64,000 nt of DNA from Pegoplata infirma (Eukaryota > Arthropoda > Insecta > Diptera > Anthomyiidae). Location: contig OY992537.1 in NCBI GenBank assembly GCA_963921195.1, positions 129,974,694-130,038,693 of the forward strand. Reading direction: 5' to 3'. The translations under genes were made by a program, and so were the position numbers. Positions within the stretch are counted from its first letter, which is position 1, and the number at the start of each line of letters is the position of its first letter. This document shows positions 11,390 to 22,152 of the stretch, in pieces. The notes under the pieces were generated by a model that had not been told where the DNA came from, did not search any database, and saw only the letters and a list, made by a program, of their open reading frames with translations.

Positions 11390-11975
11390 ATTTTTCGTAT
11401 AGAAAAGTCTCACATTCTGAGATATTTTTCGTAAAGGAAAGTTTCCAAGATATTTTTCGTATAGAAAAAACCCCGTATAAAAAAAGTCTTTGATGCGGAA
11501 ACACTTTTCTCATGCACGAAAAGTGTCTTTGAGAGACTTTTTGTATACGCAAAACATCTCTGAGTCTTAGACTTTTTCTATATGAAAAATGCTTGAGAAC
11601 CTGGGACTTATTTTAGAAGAAAAATGTCTCAGAATCTGAGATTTTTCTGTACGAAAAATGTCGCAGAATCTAAAAGATTTTCTATACGAAAAATGTTTCA
11701 GGTTCTGAGACTTTTTCCTCCAGAAAAATGTCGCAGAATCTGAAAGACTTTTCTATACGAAAAATGTCTCAGATTCTGAGACCTTTTCTTCCAGAAAAAG
11801 TCTCAGATTCTGAGATATTTTCAATCTTATTTTTCGTAGAAAAAGTCTCAGATTCTTAGACCTTATTCCCATAAAAAGAGTGTAATATTCTGAGACCTTT
11901 TTCCTCGAAAAAGACTTAGATTCTGTAACCTGTTTCCCAAAAAAAAATCTCAGATTCTGTGACCATTTTCCGAAA
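11390..11975. repeat. Degenerate minisatellite of about 40 bp units (TCTCAGATTCTGAGA)
   Basis: A unit close to GAAAAATGTCTCAGATTCTG plus AGACTTTTTC recurs about 13 times with a period near 40 bp. The core TCTCAGATTCTGAGA is a palindrome. Isolated related units occur at 22280-22690, 24020-24090 and 27600-27650. Confidence 0.8.
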
Positions 11976-12129
11976 AACCATTGGTGTACTTACTTGTTTT
12001 TTGTCTCAATGAAATGTTAAATTGGATTAATAAAATTTTTAATTAGCTCAATTAAGTAATTAATTTAATCCCAATTTATTCTTAAACAAGTTATTTAAAA
12101 AATTGTTTACCAATAATTTTTTCTGTGTA

Positions 12130-13741
12130 AAATACGCACTATACAAAACAAACTGACATTAACTACCAGTTTAAATTTATATGAAGTCGTTACTGGCAGT
12201 TTTTTTCATCTCTTTAGATTTTGTGTAGTGGGGCATCGATAAGAGTCTCTTGCCAACTACATTAATAGTTGTGTATGTATTTGTAAATAGTATATTGCGT
12301 GCATAAATTTATATATATAGAAAAGTACATACACTTTTACAAATACACTTTCAACTGAAAAACTTTTTTTTTCCAAAATTAATGGAAGAGGTAAAGGCAG
12401 AGACGGGAACTTTCAAAAACTATCGATGACATCGTTTTTTCTTTCAATAAGTTTTCAGACATTTCTTTTGAAAATATTAACCCCAATCATTAGCCGAACG
12501 ATAAGAATCAGAATATTGTCAAAAGTTGTATGTTTGACACCTATTTGGTAATAGGATATCTTTTTTTTTTGTATCCGCTTCTGTCTAAGCCACAAATGCC
12601 AAATTTTATAAAACTAACGATAGAAAAGGCAATTTTTGAAAATGGCACTAGGGCGCCGTACTGATGCTTAACTTTTTTGTATCAGGATCTTTGTTTTGTT
12701 TGAGTGCGGCAATATGTGTATGTATTTGTTTATACGAGTGTGCAATTTACTGTAACACATAAATAAATATAAATACATATAGTAGTGTGCGTTACGCACA
12801 CATCCTTATTGTTTTATTTTGTACATCCCAAATCTATTGAGACAATAGTAGATGTTTTCACAAAACCGTATAAAAACCGTATACGCTTATTTTTAACTGT
12901 ATAATTATCGGTTTTAATTTTAAGCTTCGTTAAAAAGGGAAGCCAAGTTCACATTTTTAATGAAATAGCATAGGCACAAACTTTTTTTTTAGTATTTGCC
13001 TCAATAAATTTTGACATTCAACAACAGTGATGCCAAGTAAATTTTGTTAAACGTGGAGGCGTTTTTGTTTAAACGGTAAATGTTATCAGATCAAATAAGG
13101 TTATGCGCAGTACCGATTTAATTTATTAGAATGTTTAATAAATTCGCTTACTCGAAAAATTGATCTTAATTGTATATGATAACATTTTCGCTTTAGAGTC
13201 CCCACACAACAATGTCGCTGGTTATACTAAAACAAAACAAGTTGTAAGATTTGTCTGTCTACTGATGGGCGCTTTATAAAAGTATTGACCTATATTTCGA
13301 AAATCAACCGGTACAAACATGAAGTGACACATCAGATATATTGGAAATTTCATTGACTTTCATAAACGATTTTAAAAATAGCCAACTACCATTATTCTGA
13401 GAGGGTGTCGATTACCAACCTTTTAAAAAATTAAAAACTTAATATAGAAATTCGAACTAAATTTTCAAACCCCTTTAGAAATCTTGTTAATTTAATCGTC
13501 TGCTTTCATTTGGCATTGAAGTCGTTGATGCTCATTTTTTTTGTTGCACAGTGTTATTAGTTTGTTGGATGTCCTGAACATTTTTGATTTTGCGTATCAA
13601 TACTACCTCAATATAAATTTTATGAAGATCCTAGATCTCTGTATAAAAATACATTTTTTCAGATGTGATCTAAGTTTTACAAGGGGACTGTTTCCTCTCG
13701 TCCTTAGTTCAGACATTTAAAGGGTATTTTTTCAATTCTAG
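12130..13741. other. Unassigned AT-rich DNA, probably host intron or intergenic
   Basis: No repeat family, transposon protein or tandem repeat was recognised in these 1.6 kb. The right edge ends in TTTTTTCAATTCTAG, the acceptor of the exon at 13742, so at least its end is probably an intron. Confidence 0.4.
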
Positions 13742-13819
13742 AACCGTGACACCGCAAATTTAATCGCGCTGCACCCGGATATTCTGCACAATGTTTTAAC
13801 GAATTTGGGACATACGGAG
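13742..13819 (+). CDS. Probable internal exon of an unidentified host gene (26 codons)
   Basis: A 78-nt stretch lies between a good acceptor (TTTTTTCAATTCTAG) and a good donor (GAG then GTATGT). It is open in one frame with 26 whole codons, and the in-frame triplet just upstream is TAG, so the frame opens exactly at the splice site. The product contains ANLIALHPDILHNVLTNLGH, which looks like folded protein and loosely resembles an F-box-type helix pair, but I do not recognise the gene. It is phase 0 at both ends. No partner exon was identified on the plus strand. Transposon origin is not excluded, but no transposon in the window carries this sequence. Confidence 0.5.
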
Positions 13820-14105
13820 GTATGTTTCAATGTATTTAATTTTAGACAAAATAAAAACAAAATAAATGTGCCTATGGCGCCTACACGACAAAGTTTGAGT
13901 TGTTTTCAAAATTCACGCAATTTTATGTTTATGTTCAGTTTGTATGTATTTCGTTTTATTCCCAAAAACCCAAAAAAAAACAAAAACACTAGGGAGAGAA
14001 TGTGCTTTAAAACTATGCCAATAAAGTAGACGTGCAAAACAAAAAAATATTTAAACTATCCACACGTTTCGGCTGAAAGGCGTTCAAACAAAAATAAATA
14101 CTTAC

Positions 14106-14212
14106 AGAGCATAAGGCGTGGTAATATGGCCCTTGCAGTGAAATATTTATTTCATAGACAGTCAACAGACACTCTTTCGGAACAATCTTAAGTGATATTC
14201 GAGCACTGCTAT
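14106..14212 (-). CDS. Probable internal exon of an unidentified host gene (minus strand)
   Basis: On the minus strand an acceptor GTTTGTGGTTGTCTTTAG is followed by a 107-nt open stretch and a consensus donor GTAAGT (14105-14100). The first two bases complete a split codon. The next 35 codons read SSARISLKIVPKECLLTVYE and continue to GPYYHALCS without a stop; the other two frames are closed. It is phase 0 at the 3' end. I do not recognise the protein. It lies only about 290 bp from the plus-strand exon at 13742-13819, so one of the two may be a chance match, or two genes overlap here. Confidence 0.5.
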
Positions 14213-14284
14213 CTAAAGACAACCACAAACATGCCACTATAAACGAATTTGAAACGACCTTTACTTGAACTTGCAAACACTATA

Positions 14285-14830
14285 AATGTCTAAGGTTAGG
14301 TTGTAAGTGCCTGCTGAGGTTTTATGTCAGCACACATAGACTCTGAGTTCCGTTGTGATACCACGCTGCTCGTCCATTGCAGTGCGCTTGCTATTCAGTC
14401 GAATTGCCAACGTAGCCGCATACTGCCTACCCAATATGTCCAATGGTATCAGTTGAAGGAGGATTTCTAATGCAGCCGTAGGTATAGTACGAAGAGCACA
14501 ATAGATCCACATCGACGCCATTCTTTGTACCTTCATGATAAAGACACAGTTGCCTTTTGTCTCTAAAGCAGGCCACCAGATAATGATTCCATATACTTCA
14601 CTCTTAGACCAAACAATGCCACAGTTATCGAGTCTGGGATGACATAATTAAAAGCCCCCTCTATATCAAGAAGGCCACCATAGCGTACTTCTTTACCGAA
14701 GGCGATCTCTTAATGGTACCAACGAGTTCATGAAGAGCAGTTTCCGTTGATCTAACCTTGATGTGTTCATGTTGCCTTGTCGAAAGCAACCTCGGGTCAG
14801 TCACTCTACGCATATCCATGATGTGACCCA
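14285..14830 (-). pseudogene. LINE copy with two internal deletions (RT only)
   Basis: Reading the minus strand: RT N-terminal part (VTDPRLLSTRQHEHIKVRST then ETALHELVGTIKRS, about 14820-14650), a jump across the deleted palm, then thumb sequence KVQRMASMWIYCALRTIPTA and LEILLQLIPLD (about 14580-14420). The frame then runs from LAIRLN straight into RGITTELRVYVC, the extreme C-terminus. RNase H and the zinc knuckle are therefore gone in one in-frame deletion. The 3' end is ACAACCTAACCTTA at 14285-14300. Same family as 263-2378. Confidence 0.75.
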
Positions 14831-16010
14831 TTATGAATCCTTTGAAACGTTGATCCTCTCTTCTTTTCCTCGTGTTGCCTAAAAGGTTTTGCGATTTTGC
14901 GTCCCATTTTTGATGCTTTTATATATGCTAGTAGGGTCCAGGGATTTATGCCTCGTAATTCTGATAAATTCTGAAAGATATAAGAACCAAACAAAAGAAA
15001 TCTTCTAAAAGATAGTGCAGAGCATTCGCATAAGAAGTGATAGGTATCTTCTACGGATTCCCTGCACTATCTGCATATATCATCATTTCTAGGCTAGCCA
15101 GCCAGCCTGGGTTCGATTCTCAGCTCAGGCCGAACAACATTTTTTTCTGATATTTATTAGTTTCTATTTATAACTAATATCTATCGCAGCACCCTCCTTC
15201 GTTGATAAATAGCACTAAAACGAAGTAAAATAATAAAATAATGACTATAAACACAGCTTCAAAAATAATTCGCCAGATCAATAGCAGATGGCAATGCAAC
15301 AAGCAGTACCCAAAACTATCAACACGCGCAATTACAGTGTTGCCATATTGAAGCCCTTCTATCTTTCAAATCTTTCATCTCTCTTCTATCCACTTTCCGA
15401 AAGAAGCATCACGGTTACATTAGTAATTGACAGGCAGAATTGCCTGAGTGTTGCTTCTTTTAAAAAAAAAAAAAAAAAGTTTTAAGTTCTTTCCTGCCCA
15501 TATCGGGAAGAATTTTACTGTGTTTTACCAAGTTTTCATCCCATAATAATTTCGTCTGTATACTTCTGTCGGAATTCGATCTGGACTTAGATTTCTGACA
15601 GATAATAGAAAGTGGAGGGAACACGTCAGATTCCGTTGTATGCTATGCGAATTATGATCCCTGTCGTGCAAGCTCATCGGCTTTCTCGTTTCCTGGAATA
15701 TCTTTGTGTCCAGGTACCCAGCACAGAGTAATATTATGCTGCTCGCTGAGAACATTGAGCTCTCTGTTGCAGCGGCTGACCTATAACAAACATTTGTTAT
15801 ATTGTCAACCAGACAGTCAACTTCCGCCAAACAATGCAGTTCAGATAAGGATATTACATACAAAATCCCAGAAAAAGTCTTCTTATATTTCACCCAGTTT
15901 GTTCTCTTCGGAATTCTAGACACTGCCTCAACCGGGACATGCTGCCTGAGTAAAAACTCAATGTAGCGATGATCTGAGAAAGAATATTCTTCCAAAACTC
16001 TCAAAAACGG
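14831..16010 (-). pseudogene. LINE fragment (endonuclease end, RNase H, zinc knuckle) split by a SINE
   Basis: From about 16004 downwards the minus strand reads EEYSFSDHRYIEFLL and RIPKRTNWVKYKKTF, which resemble the endonuclease end. It then jumps to RNase H: NVLSEQHNITLCWVPGHKDI followed by PGNEKADELARQGS (about 15770-15655). After the SINE at 15103-15478 the C-terminal knuckle follows: CRESVEDTYHFLCECSALSF and ELRGINPWTLLAYIKASK (about 15085-14890). The reverse transcriptase is missing. Order and strand fit one internally deleted copy, although two adjacent fragments cannot be excluded. Confidence 0.7.
15103..15478 (+). mobile_element. tRNA-derived SINE, copy 1 (5'-truncated)
   Basis: It begins inside a tRNA-like head with a B box (GGGTTCGATTC), followed by a body of about 330 bp and a pure A tail at 15463-15478. 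The full body is repeated in reverse at 48565-49024, and the head with the start of the body at 47909-48020. Near the 3' end CAGGCAGAATTGCCTG forms a hairpin, also kept in the second copy (AGGCAGCATTGCCT). Such hairpins are used by the reverse transcriptases of some LINEs; which LINE serves this SINE is unknown. Confidence 0.8.
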
Positions 16011-16047
16011 CTCTGATGAAGAGTTTGATTTTCGTCGACATGTAGTA

Positions 16048-16272
16048 CACCGAGAAAACAGATTAGTTGTGCCAACCGAATTTAGAGCTAACTGAATGGT
16101 TCGATTGCAACAACAGACATTTTCGGCTGCGATTAGCGAAATTTATTTTGAAACAGAAGTAAAGTTGCTATAAACAAATTTTAGTAATCGCAACTGAAAA
16201 TGTTGGTCAATGCAATCAAATCATTTAGTTGGCTCTAATTTCGGCTGGCACAAATATTCTGTTTTCTATGTG
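16048..16272. mobile_element. Short MITE with long inverted repeats
   Basis: 225-bp element. Left TACACCGAGAAAACAGATTA and GTTGTGCCAACCGAA pair with the right GGCTGGCACAAATATTCTGT and TTTCTATGTGTA. It is bordered by TA (16046-16047, 16273-16274). Almost the whole element can fold. No coding capacity. Confidence 0.7.
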
Positions 16273-16469
16273 TAGTGGGCGTCCCAGATACATAATTAAG
16301 AAAGACATTTAAAGTGTCCTTTTCGACGAAGCATGATATGTTAACCAATTCGTTAAGAGTGAAAATGATCAAAGAGTACATAGCCTATCAGTGAAAATAT
16401 TAATTGTATTAACAAAAATCGTGTTCAGTACTACAATTCCATATATCTTTATAATAAATTAATTTGAAA
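16273..16469. other. Unassigned gap between two elements
   Basis: AT-rich DNA without a recognised repeat or exon. Confidence 0.3.
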
Positions 16470-17781
16470 TAACTTTTACCAACCTATGGTACGCGTACCA
16501 CTAGGGGGTACGCGAAACTGTCCGCGGGGGTACGCCAAATTTTAGTAATTTGGACATTCGTTTTAGATTAACCTTTCAATGCTGGCTCGGCATCTGGCTT
16601 CCAAAGCTTCCCATAACGTCAGGTTTTCAAGAAAGTTGAGGTCAAAGTTCACAAAAAAACGTATTTTTGTGCAATTTAGAGAGCATTTTTTGCGATTTTT
16701 TTGGATGATATTTTGAGATCTGACCACTTGTTTTCGATTAACCTTTCGATGCTGATTCTGAACATGGTTCCCAAATTTTTCTTTGACGCCTGGTTTTTGA
16801 GCAAATTTTAGTACAATTTTGTTAAGCTCAAAATGCCCTTGCATTGTAATTGGAGGTATTTCCCTCGAATTAAAAAACATTTAAAAAAAAATTATATATT
16901 TTTTTTTTAAAAGTTCAAAAAACGTCCGTTGTTTTAATTTTTGGTGTAGAATTGACTGGTGAAATCAGATTTACAATATTTTCAGCCGTTTTTGCTCTGC
17001 AGAAAAATCAGCTCAAAATCCTCGTTTTCAGATGCATTGAACTAACCACCCAAAGGAGCGAACATTTTTCCATAAAAAATACCATCATTGTTTTGATCTC
17101 CCCGAATTCCTTCAAAAAAATTATAATACCCGCAGATATAAAATTTCAGAATTAACTCTACACTCAAAAAATTATGACGGTAGAATCCACTACAAAAGAC
17201 AGTTAAAACTACTACATTTGTTGTTGTTTAGGCGTCCACTACATTTTACGGTAAAATCAACCAAAAATTGTTGTTGTTTGTAACTATTGATTAACAACTA
17301 CAAAAAACTGTAAAAACTACTTCAAATTACAGTTTTTTTTACTGTGACTCAAATTGTCTGAATTTTTTTATTAACAAAAAAAAACTTCTAAACGTCAAAA
17401 ACGGTTAAAATTATTTGGAAATAATTCCTGCACATCCGTTTTTCAAAAATTTCTAGAAAATTATAATTTTTTTATAGACTAAAAACAACTACATAAAACA
17501 ACTGTTACTACAATGTAGTAATTTTTTGTATTTGTTTTTTAAAACGACTACAAAGAACAGTTGTTTGAGATTTTTCATGCAAAAACAACTGAAATTGTAG
17601 TTGAAAACAACAACTACTACTTACTACACAAATGACCGTCATGTAGTAACTGCAATAATTTTCTAAGTGTAATATTTATATGTGAAGTTTTTTTAACGAA
17701 AACAAAAAACTCGTTAGGGGGTACGCGGCTGATAAAATTTAAAATTAGGGGTACGCGAGCCAGAAAGGTTGGTAACCGCTG
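16470..17781. mobile_element. hAT-like non-autonomous element X
   Basis: The right end, read inward on the minus strand, is CAGCGGTTACCAACCT, a classic hAT-type terminus. The left end TAACTTTTACCAACCT at 16470-16485 is a decayed match. Flanking octamers ATTTGAAA (16462-16469) and ATTTAAAT (17782-17789) agree at six of eight positions, as an old 8-bp target duplication would. Subterminal GGGGGTACGCG occurs near both ends in opposite orientation. A TA-flanked MITE (17161-17669) sits inside. No transposase was seen. Confidence 0.65.
17161..17669. mobile_element. MITE B inside hAT-like element X
   Basis: 509 bp. Ends CACTCAAAAAATTATGACGG and, reversed, CACTTAGAAAATTATTGC are inverted repeats bordered by TA (17159-17160, 17670-17671). 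The interior is full of short ACTAC/GTAGT blocks in both orientations (AACAACTACA, TGTAGTTG), so it folds extensively. The outer end resembles family A (CACTCAAAAAA), but the interior is unrelated. Confidence 0.7.
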
Positions 17782-18137
17782 ATTTAAATGGTTGTATGTG
17801 TGTGTTCTATATTCGGCAAGTGGGTGGTACACACACATATACATTTGAATGTACAAAAAACTTTCACTAGATGAAACTTTTGAAAAACTAGGTTGTTTTT
17901 CACTCACATTATAAATTGTGCGTTTGTTACATCTTCTGCTCCATCTTCATCTTATTATTTTTCTAGTCCTTTTTGAATTCAGCATTACCATGGAGATTGC
18001 TGCTGTTTATAATGTTAATGCTGGTTTTCAGCTCGTTTTATATAACCTCCAACTACAGAATGGGGGTATAATCACTTTGTCATTCCGTGTGTAACGCATC
18101 GAAATATCGATCGGGGACCCTATAAAGTATATGTGGG

Positions 18138-19955
18138 ACATTTCATGTCAAATCGGACACTTTGAAAAAAAAAAAAATTTAGATTTTTCCAATTTGTTTA
18201 CAGTTTTTAGTACCCTTCAAAAACTCCTTCGTGGTAAATTTTCAGATTTTTTTTGATGACCCGTTCAAAAGATATCGAATTTTTAAAAATATGTAGTTTG
18301 TTCCTTTACTCATAACTTCTTCAATAATGGTCCAAATTTCAAATTTTTTTTTTCAAAATTTTTGTTTTTTCTACGGACTTTTTAAAAAAAATCCCAAAAA
18401 ATTCTTAAAAGCGCTCTAGTATGCTATTTTTAAGTTTTAAAATTTTAATCTCATTTTTGAAAATGTTTGTACTCTTCGATTTTTTTGAAATTTTTTTGTG
18501 TAAAACTTCTATCGATTCTACAAATTTTTTACCCAGGAGGATCGTGGGATAACGATTATTACTTTTTTTTAAATTTTTTGAAAAAAAATTATTCTAATAT
18601 CCAATCTTAAAATCATGTCTACTGCTCCAATTGTGCCTCCTAGAGAGGTCATTTATAAGACCGACCCCTATTTATTTTTACGTCTTAACATTCCTTTGGA
18701 ACAAACTAATACCCTATATCCAATTTCTAAGGGGCTCCCACACAAAACGACATTTTGTAAAATTTGCTCCAACCGCTCTAACTGCCCTAATAGTGCAATT
18801 AGAACAACAAAATGTATGACCGACCCACAATATTTTTTTAGTCCAAACATTTTCTCTAAACATACCTACGAGACGGGTCATTAGTGAGACCGACCCCATT
18901 TATTTTTACCCTACAACATTTATTTAAGACATACCTACGCCAAATCTCTACTCCCTAAGTAGGCTTCCATTCAAAATAACATTTTTATTAAATTTGCTCC
19001 AACTGTTATTTGTATGGGAGCCTACTTAGGGAGTAGAGATAGGGCGTAGGTATGTTTTAAAAAAATGTTGTAGGGTAAATGAGGGCCGGTCTCACTAATG
19101 ACCCCTCTCGGACGCACCATTGGACCGGTAGAAGCTGATTAAAAAAAAACAAATTTACAAAAAAAAAAAATGTACGGGGACCGCCTTAACAATTAGAGAT
19201 AGAGGCTAGGTATGTTCAGAGAAAATGTTTGGACTAAAAAAATATTGTGGGTCGGTCATACAGTTTGTTGCTCTAAGGGCACTATTAGGGCAGTTAGAGC
19301 GGTTGGAGCAAATTTTACAAAATGTTGTTTTGTGTGGGAGCCCCCTTAGAAATTGGAGATAGGGTATAAGTTTGTTCCAAAGAAATGTTAAGACGTAAAA
19401 ATTAATGGGGGTCGGTCTTATAAATGAACCCTCTAGGAGGCACAATTGGAGCAGTAGAAATGATTTTAAGATTGGAAAATTAGAATAATTTTTTTTTTTT
19501 TTTAAATTTTAAAAAATAGTAATATTCGTTATCCCACGATCTCCTGGGCAAAAAATTTGTAGAATCGATAGAAGTTTTACACAAAAAAATTTCAAAAAAA
19601 TCGAAGAGTACAAACATTTTCAAAAATGAGATTTAAATTTTAAAACTTAAAAATCGCATATTAGAGCGCTTTTAAGAATTTTTTGGGATTTTTTTTAAAG
19701 TACGTCAAAAAAAAATAATTTGAAAAAAAATTAAATTTGGACTATTATTGAAGAAGTAACGAGGAAAAGAAGTTTGAGTAAAGGAACAAACTACCAATTT
19801 TTTAAAAATTCGATATCTTTTGAACGGGACATCAAAAAAATCTGAAAATTTACCACGAAGGAGTTTTCGAAGGGTACTAAAAATTGTAAACAAATTGGGA
19901 AAATCTAAAAAAAAATTTTTCAAAGTGTCTGATTTGGCATGGAATGCCCCATATA
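18138..19955. mobile_element. Long palindromic (foldback) element G, copy 1
   Basis: About 1.8 kb that reads nearly the same on both strands, with arms of roughly 900 bp meeting near 19000. The centre is a tight hairpin: TCTCTACTCCCTAAGTAGGC pairs with GCCTACTTAGGGAGTAGAGA. The outer ends are GGGACATTTCATGTCAAATC and, reversed, GGGGCATTCCATGCCAAATC, next to TATAT in the host HINE. The arms contain diverged units of about 110 bp with GAGACCGACCCC. The ORFs inside are mirror images and look non-coding. A partial second copy is at 51057-52235, and related arms occur in 40012-44389. Confidence 0.8.
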
Positions 19956-20319
19956 TATTATTGATCTATGATAAATTCTATGAAAGTCCGTCCGTCTGTC
20001 TGTAGAAAGCACGATGCAGTCTACAATAAAAGACCTACACTGAAAGAATTTTGTTCATTACGGCTATGAAAACGTACATTGATTCTATGAAAAAAATCAT
20101 TAGAAGTGAGCCAATGATGCCCTTCATAGAATCTATGAAACAAATTCATAGAAACCAGATACCTATGAAAAAGTTCATAGGCTTTGGAAAAAAAATTTTA
20201 TTGTTCAATTCTATTTTTTTTTTTTTTATTTTATTATTTAATTTTTATTTACTTTATTATTTTATTTTTATTTATTTACAATATTCTATTTTTAAAAATT
20301 TATTTATTTTTAACTGATC

Positions 20320-20395
20320 CCCACCGAGATTCGAACACAATATCAGTTGTTCGTGAAGCTTAGTCTCTAACCACTGAGCTAAAGTAAATAAACAT
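20320..20395 (-). other. tRNA-like segment in element C (minus strand)
   Basis: On the minus strand TTAGCTCAGTGGTTAGAGAC is a near-perfect A box/D arm, and GTGTTCGAATCTCGGTGGGG holds a B box/T arm. The acceptor and anticodon stems do not pair well, so it is a tRNA-derived relic rather than a working gene, though an internal Pol III promoter could survive. Confidence 0.6.
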
Positions 20396-20567
20396 GTTAT
20401 AACACTTAAAATCTATTTTGTTAAATATCCTGCTTTAAAATATTATGCTCTGCCGCAATGCTCTGCCAAAATCTGTGTGTATGTTTGTAGAAAACAAAAT
20501 GTTTGTATATTTGCAAAAAATAACGAACATTACAAAACTAAGTGTTAGTCGGCGAGGTTTTCCTCCT

Positions 20568-20645
20568 TTGGTGGTGCTGCTGGCTAAGGCGTCGATTATA
20601 AATTTCCCAGCCGGTAGGTCTTGGGTTCGAACCCCGCCTGGGCAG
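20568..20645 (+). other. tRNA-like segment in element C (plus strand, class II type)
   Basis: CTGGCTAAGGCGTCGATTAT resembles the D arm and anticodon side of Leu/Ser-type tRNAs, and GGGTTCGAACCCCGCC is a B box/T arm. The region between is long enough for a variable arm. The acceptor stem is not paired. It is followed by a T-rich run (20651-20660) that could end Pol III transcription. Confidence 0.55.
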
Positions 20646-21421
20646 AAATATTTTTTTTTTTTACGTTTTTTATGTTTTTTTTATATTTTTTATATTTTTT
20701 TAATATATTTATTCAAATTATTTAATTATTGTAACATTATTTTAATTTTTAAAAAATTATTAATGACATTTTTTTTCTATGAATTTTTTCTATGAATCTT
20801 ACAAAATCTATGAATAAAATTCTATGAAATATTTTAAAATACTAATGAATATTCATTCAGCCAATGAATTGTTTTATAGATTCTATGAATTTGGTTTTAT
20901 GAAATATGTTCATAGATATTATGAACAATAATTCATTCAGTGTACCCTCCTGAAATTTGGCATGAATATGTCTTATGGTCGTAGGCAGGTTAAGTTCGGA
21001 AATGGGCAATATCGGATCAAGGAGAAAAAACTCTAAATAAAGTAATTTTTTACTGTTTTCTTTATATTTTTGTAAAGGAAATGAAACATTTTTGTGTTAG
21101 AAGTAGTTCTAAGTCCTGCACTTGCTCACCGGGAGCTTAAATAATTATTTTTTTTGCCCGCCCCCTTTTGAGGGCGTGGATATAAAAAGAATTGTTGTAA
21201 TAAAATTAGAAGTATATTCTTGAGTGCAAAAATTATAATAAATCAATTTGCGAACATTTATCGCGAGACTTTAAACCGACTCTCCGCAAAAAGCGCCCAT
21301 GACAATTTTTTTTTTTATATATATTTTTTACTTATTGGAGGGTATTAACAATTCGGCACAACCGAATTTAACCTTTTTACTTGTTTTTTTGTGTTTTGTG
21401 CTAAGCTCGCATTTTTTATAT

Positions 21422-21640
21422 TCATCTTTGTAATGCTTTTTCATTCATTTCCTTGGTATCCTTAACCAATAAAATATTCTGTCTACTTACTCCAACAACT
21501 TTTAATGCTTTTTTCACTTTAATTTTTTTTTTTGTGTTGACTCCAATTGGGTTGTCTGTACGTATGATGTCCCCATCACCCATTATCGTCATATCATCAC
21601 CATCATAACTACTTTTGATAAAATTAACTGTGGCGCCAAT
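21422..21640 (-). CDS. Probable terminal exon of an unidentified host gene (minus strand)
   Basis: On the minus strand the acceptor AAATATATACAG (ending 21641) opens a frame of 72 codons closed by TGA at 21424-21422. The start reads IGATVNFIKSSYDGDDMTIM, then GDGDIIRTDNPIGVNTKKK, and it ends KDTKEMNEKALQR. An in-frame TAA lies a little upstream of the acceptor, inside the presumed intron, so the exon depends on splicing. The frame starts at phase 0, which fits the phase-0 donor of the minus-strand exon at 28420-28503 about 6.8 kb upstream. The HINE end at 21386 abuts the 3' UTR. I do not recognise the protein. Confidence 0.55.
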   Translation of the reverse strand: MGATVNFIKSSYDGDDMTIMGDGDIIRTDNPIGVNTKKKIKVKKALKVVGVSRQNILLVKDTKEMNEKALQR

Positions 21641-22144
21641 CTGTATATATTTAATGTTGTTGTTTTGCAGTTTTTAGGCCTATTTACAGTAAAAATCTTG
21701 TTTTTTTTTTTTGTAAAAATTTCATTTTCAAAATTATGTTATTTTGTGTATAATTTAAGAAGATGCGGAAGCTAATAAAAATTAATGCGTTATATTGATG
21801 TTTGATTTTTATGATTAGTCAAAATACTTTTTTTTCATATTCTAGTTTTACAACATTTTATTTTTAATTGTATGAGAAGAAAATAACTGGAAAACAGAAA
21901 CAAATACGCAATTTCTTTTATAAACTGAAACAAATTCTGTAACTACTTCTAAAACTGTGCAAAAAATTTGGGGTCTTCAAGTGTATCTTGAATGGGACCA
22001 AAAAAATAAAAGTAATCCAATAAAATACCAAAACTATCGGTGGGTTTTGAAAACCTAGCTCGAGTTCTTTTTTATGGCCCACTGAAGTTTTGATTTTATT
22101 TTCAAAGGCGTTTTAAATAAGTCAAAAAAAATATTAAATATATA
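21641..22144. other. Unassigned AT-rich DNA, presumed intron
   Basis: It lies directly upstream (minus strand) of the probable terminal exon at 21422-21640. No repeat family is recognised. Long T and A runs are present. Confidence 0.3.
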
Positions 22145-22152
22145 CCTGAAGC

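Larger units (their letters stand above)
9860..12127. mobile_element. TIR element N carrying a minisatellite
   Basis: Left end CACAGAAAAATATTAATGAC and right end ...ATAATTTTTTCTGTG form inverted repeats bordered by TA (9858-9859 and 12128-12129). The inner flanks are AT-rich, with imperfect inverted repeats such as AATTAGCTCAATTAAG. The middle is filled by two tandem arrays (10111-11320 and about 11390-11975). A related left end lies near 63301 (TACACAGAAAAAAATATGG). It has no coding capacity. Confidence 0.65.
20038..20942. mobile_element. TIR element C carrying two tRNA-like sequences
   Basis: 905 bp bordered by TA (20036-20037, 20943-20944). Left CACTGAAAGAATTTTGTTCA and, reversed, the right end CACTGAATGAATTATTGTTC are inverted repeats. 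Subterminal CTATGAA/TTCATAG blocks repeat in both halves. Two tRNA-like segments in opposite orientation lie inside (20320-20395 minus, 20568-20645 plus). No transposase is present. Confidence 0.7.
18044..21386 (+). mobile_element. HINE (mini-me/DINE-1-like) with two nested insertions
   Basis: Left part ATAACCTCCAACTACAGAAT, GGGGGTATA and CATTCCGTGTGTAACGCATC. The middle resumes at about 19956 with ATTATTGATC and GTCCGTCCGTCTGTCTG (19987-20003), then GGCAGGTTAAGTTCGG at about 20984. The 3' end is GGAGGGTATTAACAATTCGG with the hairpin TTCGGCACAACCGAA and ACTTGTTT (to about 21386). It is interrupted by palindrome G (18138-19955) and element C (20038-20942). Confidence 0.75.

Noticed and set aside
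13805..14029. A 74-aa plus-strand frame
   Set aside because: It starts in the last codons of the exon at 13742-13819 and runs through its donor into AT-rich intron-like DNA.
17617..17907. A 96-aa minus-strand frame
   Set aside because: It crosses the border of hAT-like element X and MITE B and has no ATG of its own.
20445..20795. A 116-aa frame in element C
   Set aside because: It crosses a tRNA-like segment and homopolymer runs inside a MITE; no protein similarity recognised.
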